From the NCBI GenBank assembly GCA_963823095.1, contig CAWGKI010000049.1, positions 62,001-126,000 of the forward strand: 64,000 bases of DNA, given 5' to 3'. The position numbers and the translations under genes were made by a program. Shown here piece after piece: positions 16,981 through 25,716 of the stretch; positions within the stretch are counted from its first letter, which is position 1; the number at the start of each line of letters is the position of its first letter. The notes under the pieces were generated by a model that was given only the letters and a program-made list of their open reading frames with translations, was not told the DNA's origin and did no database searches. Source of the stretch: CAIVVT01 sp963823095 (GTDB taxonomy: Bacteria; Acidobacteriota; Terriglobia; Bryobacterales; Bryobacteraceae).

Positions 16981-17086
16981 AGCCCGCCGCTTGATGGAAA
17001 ACGCCGGTCCGCAAACGCTGCTCGATCACCTCAACTTGAATTCCCGAAATCTGCGGCGTGAGGTTGGATCTATCGTGCCGAGGTCT

Positions 17087-17410
17087 CTACTCGCCAACTC
17101 TCACCACTTCGCCAGGCCCGATGGAATTCATAATCGATCGGATCGCTTCCAGGTGCGGCAACAGGTCTTCGAGGCGGTTCGATTCTGCGCGTAAAATCAG
17201 AATTGCAATGCTGCGGCCAGCTAGATTCTGCTGGTACTGAAGGCCCTTGTCCATCGTGAAGAAGAGATCGAAGCCGGCGGCTTCGGCGAGCGAAAGCAAG
17301 AGTCCATTCTTTTGGCCCGCGAAGCCCGCCTCGGGCACGGTCTGGCATTCATGGTCGGGGAGTGCGTTCTTGAACTTGCGGGGGATGCACTCGTCGAGCA
17401 GAACCCTCAC
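17087..17410 (-). CDS. DUF5615 PIN-like toxin
   Basis: 107 residues. It starts MRVLLDECIPRKFKNALPDHE, with the acidic Asp6-Glu7 of a PIN-like nuclease core. Next come GLLLSLAEAAGFDLFFTMDKGL (second acidic site) and a C-terminal SNRLEDLLPHL. DUF5615 proteins are predicted RNases that pair with DUF433 antitoxins. Its start overlaps the DUF433 stop by four bases (17407-17410), so the two are translationally coupled. A type II toxin-antitoxin module is the likely role. Confidence 0.85.
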   Translation of the reverse strand: MRVLLDECIPRKFKNALPDHECQTVPEAGFAGQKNGLLLSLAEAAGFDLFFTMDKGLQYQQNLAGRSIAILILRAESNRLEDLLPHLEAIRSIMNSIGPGEVVRVGE

Positions 17411-17634
17411 GCCGCTTGGCTTCCCAATTGGCCGATAAGGAGCGATTTCGCCAGTTCTAGCGCCTGAACGGCGGCGTCCTTCGTCACAGTCGGGAAATCA
17501 TCCAGAAACTCGTCAAGAGTCTGCCCGCCTTCCAGGTAGTCCAGTAATGCCTGAAACGGGACGCGCGTGCCCTGGAAGACCGGAGTCCCTCCGAGGATGT
17601 CCTGATCCTTGACGATGATGCCGGTTGGTTGCAT
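17407..17634 (-). CDS. DUF433 antitoxin
   Basis: 75 residues, almost wholly the DUF433 helix-turn-helix domain: GIIVKDQDILGGTPVFQGTRVPFQALLDYLEGGQTLDEFLDDFPTVT. This domain binds DNA and is thought to repress the operon and neutralise the DUF5615 partner. It is the first gene of the pair. It is only distantly similar to the relic at 16767, so the two are not a recent duplication. Confidence 0.88.
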   Translation of the reverse strand: MQPTGIIVKDQDILGGTPVFQGTRVPFQALLDYLEGGQTLDEFLDDFPTVTKDAAVQALELAKSLLIGQLGSQAA

Positions 17635-17745
17635 CGAAGGTGTCCTCGCCGCTTGCAGCGTTCACCTCATTGTATCGCAGCACGAATTGGGCACTTCAGC
17701 GGCTGCAAGTGAACTGTAGTGAACGAACCTGTCCACTACCAGACG

Positions 17746-18730
17746 CTAATCTCCGGCTTCGCCCGCGTGGATGTCGCTGCAATGCAGCGGGTCGAGGCGG
17801 GTCTCTTCACCGCAGGCCCCCGCGCTCTCCACTTGGATTGTGGCGTGAGCGATGTGGAAGCGGTGGAAGAGCACCTCGTTCACTTCGTGAATCACTACAC
17901 CGCACTCCTCCATGGTTCGCGCGTCAGCGACTTCGACATGCGCCGACAGGAAGTTGAGGTGGTCGGACACCGTCCAGACGTGAACGTCATGCACGGCCTG
18001 CACGTGGCCGACTTCGCGCATCGCGTCGATCATCGCTTCCACGTCGAGTCCCTTGGGCGAGCCTTCCAGCAGGACGTTCGTCGCATCTCGCACCACGCCC
18101 AGGGAAGTCCAGGCGATGAACGCCGGCGATCAAAACGGAGACGGCGGGATCGGCATAGACCCAGCCCGTGGACTTCACGATCCAGCCGGCCAGCAAGACG
18201 CCGACTGCGGAGAGCGCATCGCCCGCCATGTGGATGTAGGCGGCGCGCATGTTCAGACTGTGACCGGCTCCGCCTCGCAACAGCGCGGCGATCACGGTAT
18301 TCATGAGTACCGAAGCTCCTGCTACCCACATCATCAGTTCGCCGTGCACCGGCTCCGGATGACGGAATAGCGAGTAGGCTTCGACCAGGATCACTACCGC
18401 AATCACCAGCAGAGTGGCGGCGTTGAAGAGTGCGGTCAGGATGGATGCACGGTGATAGCCGTAAGTTTTCGCAGCGCTCGAAGGCCTCCGCGCAATCCAG
18501 ATCGCGTAGGCGGCCAGACCAAGTGCGAAGGCGTCGCTGAAGTTATGTCCGGCGTCCGAGAGCAGAGCCAGACTGTGGGAGACGTAGCCCGCAAACGCCT
18601 CTCCCATGACGAACAGCGTTGTGATGATAAGGCACAGCCAGAGCATCGGACCCTCGGTCTGGCCGTGCACGTGAGGGGCGCCGGATCCGTGGGAGTGATG
18701 ATGTTGCTCGTGACTGTGCGGGGAGTGCAT
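17746..18730 (-). pseudogene. Cation diffusion facilitator (CzcD/ZitB-like), frameshifted
   Basis: The N-terminus is a His-rich metal-binding tail (HSPHSHEQHHHSHG). Then come the CDF membrane segments with the zinc sites HSLALLSDAGHNFSDAFALG and HMAGDALSAVGVLLAG. After DPAVSVLIA the frame shifts; the rest (TSLGVVRDATNVLLEGSPKGL, VHDVHVWTVSDHLNFLSAHVE) continues one base later to the stop at 17746. One extra base near 18112-18130 explains it. The whole protein would export Zn2+/Co2+/Cd2+ in exchange for protons. The last ~20 residues lie in a sequence repeated at 16616, so the native C-terminus may be shorter. Confidence 0.85.
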
Positions 18731-18842
18731 GCCTGCTAATTATTAGATGCCCAAAGAACGCAAGAGATCCGCAGCGTGTCATTACAGCCTTCCAGGCCAC
18801 GCCGTGCCTTCATTATCGGCGAACTGGCGGAGGGCGTTTGTT

Positions 18843-18981
18843 GTGGGGCGGACGCCCGCGTCCGCGAACGACTCCCAGGTCGCCCAAATGGAGATCGGCA
18901 ACCTCGCAGCCACTGCTTTCATTAAGTTGCCCAAGACTGGCCGACGTGGGCGTCGGCCGCAGACCTGGGGGTCCGCCCCAC
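18843..18981. repeat. Modular palindrome chain (CCCA/TGGG-loop class)
   Basis: Outer arms GTGGGGCGGACG (18843) and GGGGGTCCGCCCCAC (end 18981) enclose GCGGACG-CCCG-CGTCCGC, GGCCGACG-TGGG-CGTCGGCC and GCAGACC-TGGG-GGTCCGC. The arms are imperfect, unlike the copy at 9316. It lies between the cation transporter promoter and the mtgA stop. Confidence 0.82.
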
Positions 18982-18988
18982 TCTGCCG

Positions 18989-19717
18989 CTACCAGCCCAT
19001 TTGGTCCATGCGAGTCTCGATGATGCCGGCGTACTGGGACATGCGGGCGGGCCGGCGATGAAGGGGATTGGGAATGACCGCGGCCAGCCGGGACGCCTGG
19101 TCCCGCGAGAGCCGCGCGGCCGAGGCATGGTAGTGATACTGCGTTGCAGCTTCCGCGCCGTACACGCCCGGTCCCCACTCAATCACGTTCAGGTAAAGCT
19201 CCAGGATGCGCTGCTTGCTTAGAAACAACTCCGCGACGGGCGCGAGGCCGAATTCGAAGCCTTTACGGATCCACGAGCGGGAAGTCGTAAGGTACAGGTT
19301 CTTGACCAGTTGCTGCGTGATGGTAGAGCCGCCGCGAACGATGCGCCCCTCGTCCAAATCCTGCTGGATGACTTTGTCCACGGCCTGCCAGTCGATGCCG
19401 TGATGCTTGTAGAAATGGGTGTCCTCGGCTGCGACGACGGCGTGTTGCAGTTGCATCGAGATCCGACTGAGCGGCACCGGCTGGTACCGCTTGTGATAGG
19501 GCCTGCGGTGAATCAGAGCCTCGATGCGGCGCTGGACTTGCACGCCGGTGGTCAGGGGATCGACCCAGCGCAACATGAATAGCGAAAGGCAGCACAGCAG
19601 GTAGACGGAGAGGACGGCGACCGCGAGCGTAAGGAAGATGCGGCGGAGGATTCGTCCTAGGCTTCGTCCGGAGCTGGGGCGTTTGTCCTTGCTGGACCGG
19701 GTGGGTGTGCGAGCCAA
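18989..19717 (-). CDS. mtgA: Monofunctional biosynthetic peptidoglycan transglycosylase
   Basis: 242 residues. Polymerises lipid II into glycan strands outside the inner membrane. One N-terminal membrane anchor (27-50) precedes a GT51 domain with its motifs: VVAAEDTHFYKHHGID (catalytic Glu98), RGGSTITQQLVKNL (128-141), KGFEFGLAPVAE and RILELYLNVIEWGPGVYG. No transpeptidase domain follows, so it is the stand-alone form. The length is normal for MtgA. It lies alone between palindrome-rich spacers. Confidence 0.95.
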   Translation of the reverse strand: MARTPTRSSKDKRPSSGRSLGRILRRIFLTLAVAVLSVYLLCCLSLFMLRWVDPLTTGVQVQRRIEALIHRRPYHKRYQPVPLSRISMQLQHAVVAAEDTHFYKHHGIDWQAVDKVIQQDLDEGRIVRGGSTITQQLVKNLYLTTSRSWIRKGFEFGLAPVAELFLSKQRILELYLNVIEWGPGVYGAEAATQYHYHASAARLSRDQASRLAAVIPNPLHRRPARMSQYAGIIETRMDQMGW

Positions 19718-19854
19718 CTCTCAGCTTAACGCGCGAGTTCCTCAGCCGCCGGATTGGGCGGCGCTTCTGCCACGCTCGGTTGCCGGCCGCGCCGCTGGTT
19801 TGCGTGCTCCACGAGAGCCGGCGTCTCCGAACCCGGCCGGAGTATCCTGTGTGA

Positions 19855-20337
19855 ATGCAGCCTGGCGTACCTTCCTGGGACGAATACTTTCTCGCAATCT
19901 GCCGCACCGTCTCACTGCGCAGCAAAGACCCGAACACCAAATTGGGTTCGGTAGTAGTCGGACCGGCGCACGAGATCCGCGCCACTGGCTACAACAGCCT
20001 GGTGCGCGGCATCCGCGACGACTTGCCGGAACGCCTGCTGCGGCCCGAGAAGTACCTGTGGATGGAGCACGCCGAGCGTAACGCCATCTATAACGCCGCG
20101 CGGCATGGCGTGCAGATGCAGGGCTGCACGCTGTACGTCGAATTGCTGCCGTGCATGGATTGCGCGCGGGCGATCGTGCAGGCGGGCATTCGGGAAGTGG
20201 TGGTGGATGGCAACCGCGTCCGCCAATACTGGAGCGAGCAATACACGCCGCACTTCGAGCACATGCGCACGATGTTTCGCGAAGCGGGAGTCGGCTTGCG
20301 GTCCGTACCGCCGATTGAGGAAATAGCGGGGGAATAG
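19855..20337 (+). CDS. dCMP deaminase-like zinc enzyme
   Basis: 160 residues of the cytidine/deoxycytidylate deaminase fold. Zinc site: HAE (His72, Glu74) and PCMDC (Cys100, Cys103). The front part SWDEYFLAICRTVSLRSKDPNTKLGSVVV and the loop NSLVRGIRDD match dCMP deaminase (the ComEB type), which makes dUMP for thymidylate synthesis. A related cytosine-nucleotide deaminase cannot be excluded. It reads away from mtgA. Confidence 0.88.
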   Translation: MQPGVPSWDEYFLAICRTVSLRSKDPNTKLGSVVVGPAHEIRATGYNSLVRGIRDDLPERLLRPEKYLWMEHAERNAIYNAARHGVQMQGCTLYVELLPCMDCARAIVQAGIREVVVDGNRVRQYWSEQYTPHFEHMRTMFREAGVGLRSVPPIEEIAGE

Positions 20338-20346
20338 ACGCGTTTT

Positions 20347-20453
20347 TGTGGGGCGGGCTTCAACCCGCGCGGGACTTCAGTCCCGATTGTCCGCATTTGG
20401 GGAAACTTCAGAAGTGGGACTGAAGTCCCACGCGGACTAAAGTCCGCCCCACA
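20347..20453. repeat. Modular palindrome chain (four-to-two-base loops)
   Basis: Arms TGTGGGGCGG and CCGCCCCACA enclose GCGGG-CTTCAA-CCCGC, CGGGAC-TTCA-GTCCCG, GTGGGAC-TGAA-GTCCCAC and GCGGACT-AA-AGTCCGC. It fills the convergent spacer between the dCMP deaminase and CpsB-like genes, where it might also end transcription from both sides. Confidence 0.85.
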
Positions 20454-20488
20454 TAGGTCCGTTGAAGTGGTTATTTTCTGACAGACCC

Positions 20489-21265
20489 TCAGCCGCGGCC
20501 GAACAGACGGCGCAGGAATCCGCGCGATTCCTCGCGCTCGGAGTCCGGCGTATACGAGTAGACAAAGCCGCCATCGACCGCCGCTCGCGGGTTGTCGATG
20601 AAGAGCATCTCGGCGAGGTCGCGGTCGTACCGCTCCTCTACCCACTTGAATGCCAGATCCAGCCGCGGCGGCCGCCCGACAGGGTCGTGCCCATCGCTGG
20701 CCACAAAGTGCGCCAGTCCCTTGTCGAGCATGCGCACTGCGAGCTTGTGCGCCTTGGAGCCGAACAGGCCCAGCAGGGACTGCCCGGTCAACTGCATGTA
20801 GAATCCCTCGGCTACCCACTTTTCGATCTGCTCGAATCGCGTCTGCAGGATCTGGTTCCGCTCGGGGTGCGTCAGGATGATGCGGATGCCGTGGCTTTCG
20901 AGTTGCCGCCAGATGTCGGTGGTGTTCGGGAAAATCATCATGTCCGAGAGCTCCATCAGGACGTAGGGCCCGCGGTTGATGGTGTAGAGCTTCGGGTTCT
21001 CCATGGCGGCGTTCACGTTGGAGAACATCAGGTGGAAATCACAGCCACGAACGATCTTGATGCCGTCGCCGATCAGGCTCTGGGCCTCGGCGATCAACTC
21101 GTCCACCTTCTCGGGATCGTACGTGTATTCGGAGTCGGAATGGGGTGAGGCAACGATGATCTTGGTGCCTGCGTCCTGGGCGATCGTGAGCAACTCGACA
21201 GTCTCTTCCATCGACTTCGAACCGTCGTCGATGCCGGGCAGGATGTGGCTGTGGATGTCGATCAT
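20489..21265 (-). CDS. CpsB/CapC-type tyrosine phosphatase (PHP fold)
   Basis: 258 residues. MIDIHSHILPGIDDGS carries the HxH metal pair (His5, His7). ASPHSDSEYTYDP, RGCDFHLM, ILTHPERN and VASDGHDP supply the remaining metal ligands of the PHP phosphoesterase. In exopolysaccharide systems such enzymes dephosphorylate the BY-kinase; a BY-kinase gene is present here at 48390. The C-terminal ~25 residues are charged and probably flexible. Its start overlaps the stop of the membrane protein gene by four bases, so they are co-translated. Confidence 0.88.
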   Translation of the reverse strand: MIDIHSHILPGIDDGSKSMEETVELLTIAQDAGTKIIVASPHSDSEYTYDPEKVDELIAEAQSLIGDGIKIVRGCDFHLMFSNVNAAMENPKLYTINRGPYVLMELSDMMIFPNTTDIWRQLESHGIRIILTHPERNQILQTRFEQIEKWVAEGFYMQLTGQSLLGLFGSKAHKLAVRMLDKGLAHFVASDGHDPVGRPPRLDLAFKWVEERYDRDLAEMLFIDNPRAAVDGGFVYSYTPDSEREESRGFLRRLFGRG

Positions 21266-21798
21266 TTACGCTCCGCGCCGGCCTCGGCCAGTCTCGTCAC
21301 TGCGCCGTCCACGTCGTCCACCTCGATAATGAATCCCTTCCGCCGTTCGATGTCCGCGGCCGAACGAGGGAAACTCACCACGACGGTTCTGTCTGCCTGT
21401 GAATTGCCCTTGAAGCTGTCCTTCGGCTTTAAGACAGAATTGTAGCGTGGGCCGTAGATCTTGTAATAATCCAGCACTCTGTCCAGATCCATCTGCGCCA
21501 CCCGATCGCCATCGAGGGTTGTTCCGTCCGCGAGCAGGACCTGGAAGCGGACATCCTTAACTACGAACTTGACGTTCGACGGATTGCCGATTCGCGCCTC
21601 GAGTACGGCCAGACACGCGGCGTCGTCGGTGGGAATCAGGCGCGTCTTCAGGATCTTGCCTTCCAACCGGACCTGCGAGCCGCGGTTGACCAACAGAACG
21701 ATGGCCAGCAGGACGGCCACAATCAGCAGGGCCATCGCAAGGTATTTTACGAAGTCGGGAATGCGCAGTTTGTTGATGCTTGGCACGGTTAATCTCAA
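21262..21798 (-). CDS. Membrane-anchored protein of unknown function, coupled to CpsB-like phosphatase
   Basis: 178 residues if the TTG at 21798 is the start; the GTG at 21786 is an alternative, and neither has a clear ribosome-binding site. One membrane segment (YLAMALLIVAVLLAIVLLV, about 19-37) is followed by an extracytoplasmic beta-rich domain with a strand pattern like the DUF2393-type or LEA-like domains (LVEAR..NPSNVKFVVKDVRFQVLLADG). I do not recognise it firmly. The four-base overlap with the phosphatase suggests work in the same process, perhaps polysaccharide export. Confidence 0.65.
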   Translation of the reverse strand: MRLTVPSINKLRIPDFVKYLAMALLIVAVLLAIVLLVNRGSQVRLEGKILKTRLIPTDDAACLAVLEARIGNPSNVKFVVKDVRFQVLLADGTTLDGDRVAQMDLDRVLDYYKIYGPRYNSVLKPKDSFKGNSQADRTVVVSFPRSAADIERRKGFIIEVDDVDGAVTRLAEAGAERK

Positions 21799-21928
21799 TT
21801 CGAAATAACCGGCGATGCGAGCTATCGAGCATGCCGGTGGAAAACACTCACCGATCCCGCGATTCTAACTTCCCCAGTCTACCCGAGCGGCTCGTTCCGC
21901 AGAGCGGCCCGATTGGGGCGGTCTCGCG

Positions 21929-22837
21929 TTACAACGCCGGCCGCGGCGTGAGCCGCGCGTACCAGTCGCGAGTGAGCTTTATGAACCGGGCCACCAGCGG
22001 CGCGACGGGCTCCTCTTTTTTCCAAGCGATGCCGATCGACCACTGCGCCTCCTCGACGCGCGTTTCGGCCAGCCGCACTTGCGGGACGCGCATGAGCCGG
22101 GCGGAACTCGGGACCAGGCTTACGCCGAGGCCTGCCCGCACCAGGTTCAAGACAGTGAACAGCTCGTTGGCTTCCTGGACGATCTTAGGCGCGAAGCCCG
22201 CCGCGCGGCAGGTCCTGACGATGTGGTCGTAGAGGCTCGCGGAAGTTGCTCGGGAATGAACCACGAACGGCGCGCCGTGGAGCGAGGAGAGACCCGCGGT
22301 GGGCCGGAAATCGCCCTTGGGGTTGTAGGCGACCACCAGCCGGTCTTCCAGCACGGCGGCGCAGTCCACTCGGTCGTCGAGCACCGGCAGACGCACGAAT
22401 CCCGCATCGATCTCGCCGCGCAGCAGCGATTCGATCTGGTTCGGAGTGGACATGTCGCGCATGGTTATGTGCGCGTGTGGAAAGCGCTTGCGAAAGCTCA
22501 GGATCAGCTCCGGCAAACCCGAGGCGAGCGAGGCGATCCCGAAGCCTACCCGGAGCAAGCCGGCTTCGCCGCGGATGGCCAGCCGGGAGAGCTGTTCCGC
22601 ACTCTCCGCTTCGCGGACCACTTGCCGCGCCCGGTCGCGCAGGACTACCCCGGCCGGCGTCAGACTCACCTTTCTGTACAGCCGCGTGAGCAGTGCGCCG
22701 CCGAGCTTTGCCTCCATGCGCTGGATCTGTTTGCTCAGGGCGGGCTGGGAGACATGCAGCGACTCCGCGGCCCGTCCGAAGTGGAGCTGATCGGCGAGGG
22801 CCAGAAACGAACGCAGCTCGCTGAGCTCGAGTTCCAT
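21929..22837 (-). CDS. LysR-type transcriptional regulator
   Basis: 302 residues. An N-terminal winged helix (ELSELRSFLALADQLHFGRAAESLHVSQPALSKQIQRMEAKLG) is followed by the LysR effector domain (LRVGFGIASLASGLPELILSFRKRFPHAHI, and the sub-domain around PFVVHSRATSASLYDHI). The effector is unknown. It is divergent from the HAD gene at 22919 with an 81-bp gap, the usual arrangement for a regulator and its target. Confidence 0.94.
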   Translation of the reverse strand: MELELSELRSFLALADQLHFGRAAESLHVSQPALSKQIQRMEAKLGGALLTRLYRKVSLTPAGVVLRDRARQVVREAESAEQLSRLAIRGEAGLLRVGFGIASLASGLPELILSFRKRFPHAHITMRDMSTPNQIESLLRGEIDAGFVRLPVLDDRVDCAAVLEDRLVVAYNPKGDFRPTAGLSSLHGAPFVVHSRATSASLYDHIVRTCRAAGFAPKIVQEANELFTVLNLVRAGLGVSLVPSSARLMRVPQVRLAETRVEEAQWSIGIAWKKEEPVAPLVARFIKLTRDWYARLTPRPAL

Positions 22838-22918
22838 AACCGCAGGTTATCAAACCAGGCCCGATGTTTCATTGGACTTCATGGTTTGCCACGATCAGAG
22901 TGAAGTCTGAAACGAGCC

Positions 22919-23560
22919 ATGAACCAGCATTCCGAAAATTCGATTCAGGCTGTCGTCTTCGACTACGGCGGAGTGCTGTGTCACCCGCCGGCGACGTCGG
23001 AGATCGATCGTCTGGCGCTGACGTTCGGGCTGCCGCGCGACAAGTTCTGGCGCATGTACGGACGGCTGCGCGGCCCCTACGACCGGGGCGCCATCGACGC
23101 GGGCGAGTACTGGCGAACCATGGCGCAGTGCGCGGGTGTGCTCTTGAGCCGGTCCGAACTCGCTTCGTTGCATGCCAGAGATCTGGCGATGTGGAGCGGT
23201 TACAACAACTCGATGATCTCGTTCGCGGGCGAGCTGCGGCAGTCCGGCCTCAAGACCGGCATTCTCTCGAACATGCTCGCGGATATGTTGGAGAAACTCC
23301 GCGCCGAAGCAGGGTGGCTATCGCTGTTCGACGTGCAGGTCTACTCCTGCGAACTGGGATTGGTAAAGCCGGAAGAAGCCATCTATGCCCGATTGGTCGA
23401 GGAGTTGGGTGTTGAAGCGTCGCGAACGCTGTTCGTGGATGACATCCCCGCGAACGTGGAGGCCGCGCGACGAGCCGGACTTCAGGCTGTGGTCTTCGAG
23501 TCGGAGCTGCAATTGAGAACTTACCTGTCGGAAGTGCTGCCGTCGCCGGCCTTGAATTAG
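22919..23560 (+). CDS. HAD-IA family hydrolase
   Basis: 213 residues. Motif I is VVFDYGGVL: the nucleophile Asp is kept but the second Asp is Tyr-Gly, as in the epoxide-hydrolase-N/AcuX-like and YihX-like groups. Motif II is GILSNM, motif III the Lys in LGLVKPEEAIY, motif IV FVDDIPANVEAARRAG. The cap is helical. It is probably a small phosphatase or dehalogenase-like enzyme in the cytosol. The divergent LysR gene may control it. Confidence 0.88.
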   Translation: MNQHSENSIQAVVFDYGGVLCHPPATSEIDRLALTFGLPRDKFWRMYGRLRGPYDRGAIDAGEYWRTMAQCAGVLLSRSELASLHARDLAMWSGYNNSMISFAGELRQSGLKTGILSNMLADMLEKLRAEAGWLSLFDVQVYSCELGLVKPEEAIYARLVEELGVEASRTLFVDDIPANVEAARRAGLQAVVFESELQLRTYLSEVLPSPALN

Positions 23561-23627
23561 ACCGACCTTGGCGATACGCCTCAGCCGCACGGCCGCAATT
23601 CGTTGCACGGGCATTCGAGCCGATCAG

Positions 23628-24302
23628 TCATTTCTCCGAAAGGAAACGCAGGATCTCGCGCATGACGCGTTCGCCTTGGTCCGTCTGGAAGAGATACTGA
23701 GCGTGTGCCGAGCCTTCGAGTACGATCAGTTTCTTGGGTACGCGGGCTCTCTCGTACTGTCGTCGAATTCCGGGCAGCCGTGGTCCATCTCCGCTGGCGT
23801 CGTCGCGCGCCACGATGAACAATGACGGAGACTTGAGCTGGTCTGCCGGGCCGTTCGGCGCCGCTCCGAGAAACACCAGACGATCGATCTCACCCGGTTT
23901 CGAAGCGATGGATGCATCTCCCGCTGCTCCTCCGCCCATGCTGCCGCCTATAACGGAAACTCGCTTGGCGCCGGTCTCCCGCAGATACCGGACTGCCGCC
24001 AGTACGTCCAAGTGAAGCGGCGCGCTCATCGGGTCATCCTGGCCTGGCCCACGCGACTTGCCGTAGCCGCGAAAATCGAGCGCGAGCACTTGGAATCCCG
24101 CTCCGGAGAGAATTCGGGCCTGCTTCTCCCAACTTCCCTTGTTGAACCGGCCCCCGTGGGCTAGTACGACGGCTCTATCGCCCTCGCCGTAGATGTCGGC
24201 GCAGACGACTCCGCCGTCGGAGGTTGGGACGAAAACGGTCTTCTGTGCGACAGCGGCATCCAGGCAAAGCAAAGCCGCGAGGACGGTGAAGAGTCGCCGC
24301 AT
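23628..24302 (-). CDS. Secreted alpha/beta hydrolase
   Basis: 224 residues with a signal peptide (RRLFTVLAALLCLDAAVAQ). The oxyanion HG motif is VLAHGGRFNKGSWE, the nucleophile elbow GGSMGGG, and the C-terminal His lies in EGSAHAQYLFQ; the acid is likely in IVARDDASG. The fold is close to dienelactone-hydrolase or acyl-esterase types. The substrate is unknown. It stands alone on the minus strand, convergent with the HAD gene with a 67-bp gap. Confidence 0.87.
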   Translation of the reverse strand: MRRLFTVLAALLCLDAAVAQKTVFVPTSDGGVVCADIYGEGDRAVVLAHGGRFNKGSWEKQARILSGAGFQVLALDFRGYGKSRGPGQDDPMSAPLHLDVLAAVRYLRETGAKRVSVIGGSMGGGAAGDASIASKPGEIDRLVFLGAAPNGPADQLKSPSLFIVARDDASGDGPRLPGIRRQYERARVPKKLIVLEGSAHAQYLFQTDQGERVMREILRFLSEK

Positions 24303-24408
24303 TCTGTAACTGTACCAATCCAGCAGGTTGTTCTCAGGCAGTCAATGCGCCGCCTTTCAATGGACTTCCTAGCCCATGCGCTTGCGAGTCCGGAGTTTTG
24401 CATTACTG

Positions 24409-25542
24409 CTACTTGCGGCGCGCGAGCAGCAGATTGGAAGTGTTGGGCAGGAAGCGGTAGCCGAAGCCGAACTCCAGGGGCGGCGCTGGAGTGGCCGAAA
24501 ACGCGGCTGCCATATCATCCTGCTGCCAGTCCTTGAACAGTGGGATCGGCTTGGCGTAGGTGCCGAATAGCCGGACGTCCCACTCGTTCTCGTGGAAGAA
24601 GCGGAACGGGATGCCGGAATCGTCTTCCACCACTACATCGCTCTGCTTCAGGATGACGCTCCGGACGGTGGAAAAGTACGACTTGTGCATCAGGTAGGAA
24701 GCCGATTTCAATAGCGTCTTCACGCGGCCCAGACGCTCCAGGTAATGCATTGCGGCGGGTCTCTTCTTGAGTGAGTCGCTCAGGTTCAGGCCCAGGTAAG
24801 TGAGCTTCTGCTGGCGTCCGGACGCATCGGAGAAGAAGATGGTCACGCCGCGGATCTCCCGATTGACTGGCGGCGTACTAGGCGCGGCCGCCAGGATGCC
24901 TTGTGGGGAGACTCGCACCTCGGCGACGTCCTCCACAGTGAATCCGCCGCGAGCGATGTAGAGCAGAAGGACCGGCGTGATCCCGCCCACGCCCTCGCCG
25001 CTGAAATCCTCTTCCATCTCTTCGGTCTTAAAGAAGCCGAGCGCCACGGCGGAGCGCAGGCTTTGCCTGACTCCCGACCAGTATTCAGGGGTGTAACCGT
25101 CGACGGAGGCAGGCAGCTTCCCGGCCGGTTCCAGCCCGATCATGACGTATTCGCGCGCGCCGGGATAAACCGCGAGCAGCGTGGCCGCGTCGGGTCCGCC
25201 GAAGGGGTAGAATGCCGTGCCGTCCTGTGCGGCGTCCCTCAGATTCTCGCTTGCCCAATGGTCGATTTTGTCGAGATAGCGCGCCTTCAGCCGCTTCCAC
25301 TCCTGGTCAGTGGCTCGGGCGTGATGGGTCCACTCCGACCGTTGCTCAGGCGTCAGACTGGAATCGCGAGGCGCTTGCAAGCCGGCGATCATCTTCGCGG
25401 TCGAATCCCACTCGCCCGAATTCGCCGTTCGTCTTTCGACGGGCTTCTCCCGTGGAGCCGTATCGGCGGACGACTCAGACTTCCGCACGCCGCACGCGCA
25501 GCAGGCACACAGCAGGAATGCAGCAACAACCCAAGCCTTCAT
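24409..25542 (-). CDS. Lipoprotein-like protein of unknown function
   Basis: 377 residues. The N-terminus VVAAFLLCACCACG has a lipobox-like Cys cluster, so lipid anchoring is likely. Charged linker residues 20-60 are followed by a domain I do not recognise (YPGAREYVMIGLEPAGKLP, GVGGITPVLLLYIARGGFTVEDV, GVTIFFSDASGRQQKLTYLGLNL, MHKSYFSTVRSVILKQSDVVVEDDSGIP). It resembles a family of secreted acidobacterial/bacteroidetes proteins of unknown role. The reading frame is long and compositionally normal, so it is a real gene. Confidence 0.75.
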   Translation of the reverse strand: MKAWVVAAFLLCACCACGVRKSESSADTAPREKPVERRTANSGEWDSTAKMIAGLQAPRDSSLTPEQRSEWTHHARATDQEWKRLKARYLDKIDHWASENLRDAAQDGTAFYPFGGPDAATLLAVYPGAREYVMIGLEPAGKLPASVDGYTPEYWSGVRQSLRSAVALGFFKTEEMEEDFSGEGVGGITPVLLLYIARGGFTVEDVAEVRVSPQGILAAAPSTPPVNREIRGVTIFFSDASGRQQKLTYLGLNLSDSLKKRPAAMHYLERLGRVKTLLKSASYLMHKSYFSTVRSVILKQSDVVVEDDSGIPFRFFHENEWDVRLFGTYAKPIPLFKDWQQDDMAAAFSATPAPPLEFGFGYRFLPNTSNLLLARRK

Positions 25543-25660
25543 AGCAGGAATAGGACCCCATCGGCGCAGTCTGGTGATTTTTCAGCCTATCAGATGGGAG
25601 TAGATGCGGGCTCTTCGGGCGTCTTCGCAGAGTGAGAACCCGCCGCGGAGCGGGCACTCC

Positions 25661-25695
25661 AAAAAGAAAACGGCGCGGAGCCGCCTCCGCGCCGT
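25661..25695 (-). terminator. Rho-independent terminator after the M48 protease gene
   Basis: On the minus strand the arms ACGGCGCGGAG/CTCCGCGCCGT (25670-25695, loop CCGC or GCGG) are perfect 11-bp complements followed by TTTTCTTTTT. It starts about 20 bp after the M48 stop. It is the strongest terminator in the window. Confidence 0.9.
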
Positions 25696-25716
25696 CTCGC
25701 CAACTTGTGTCGAAGC

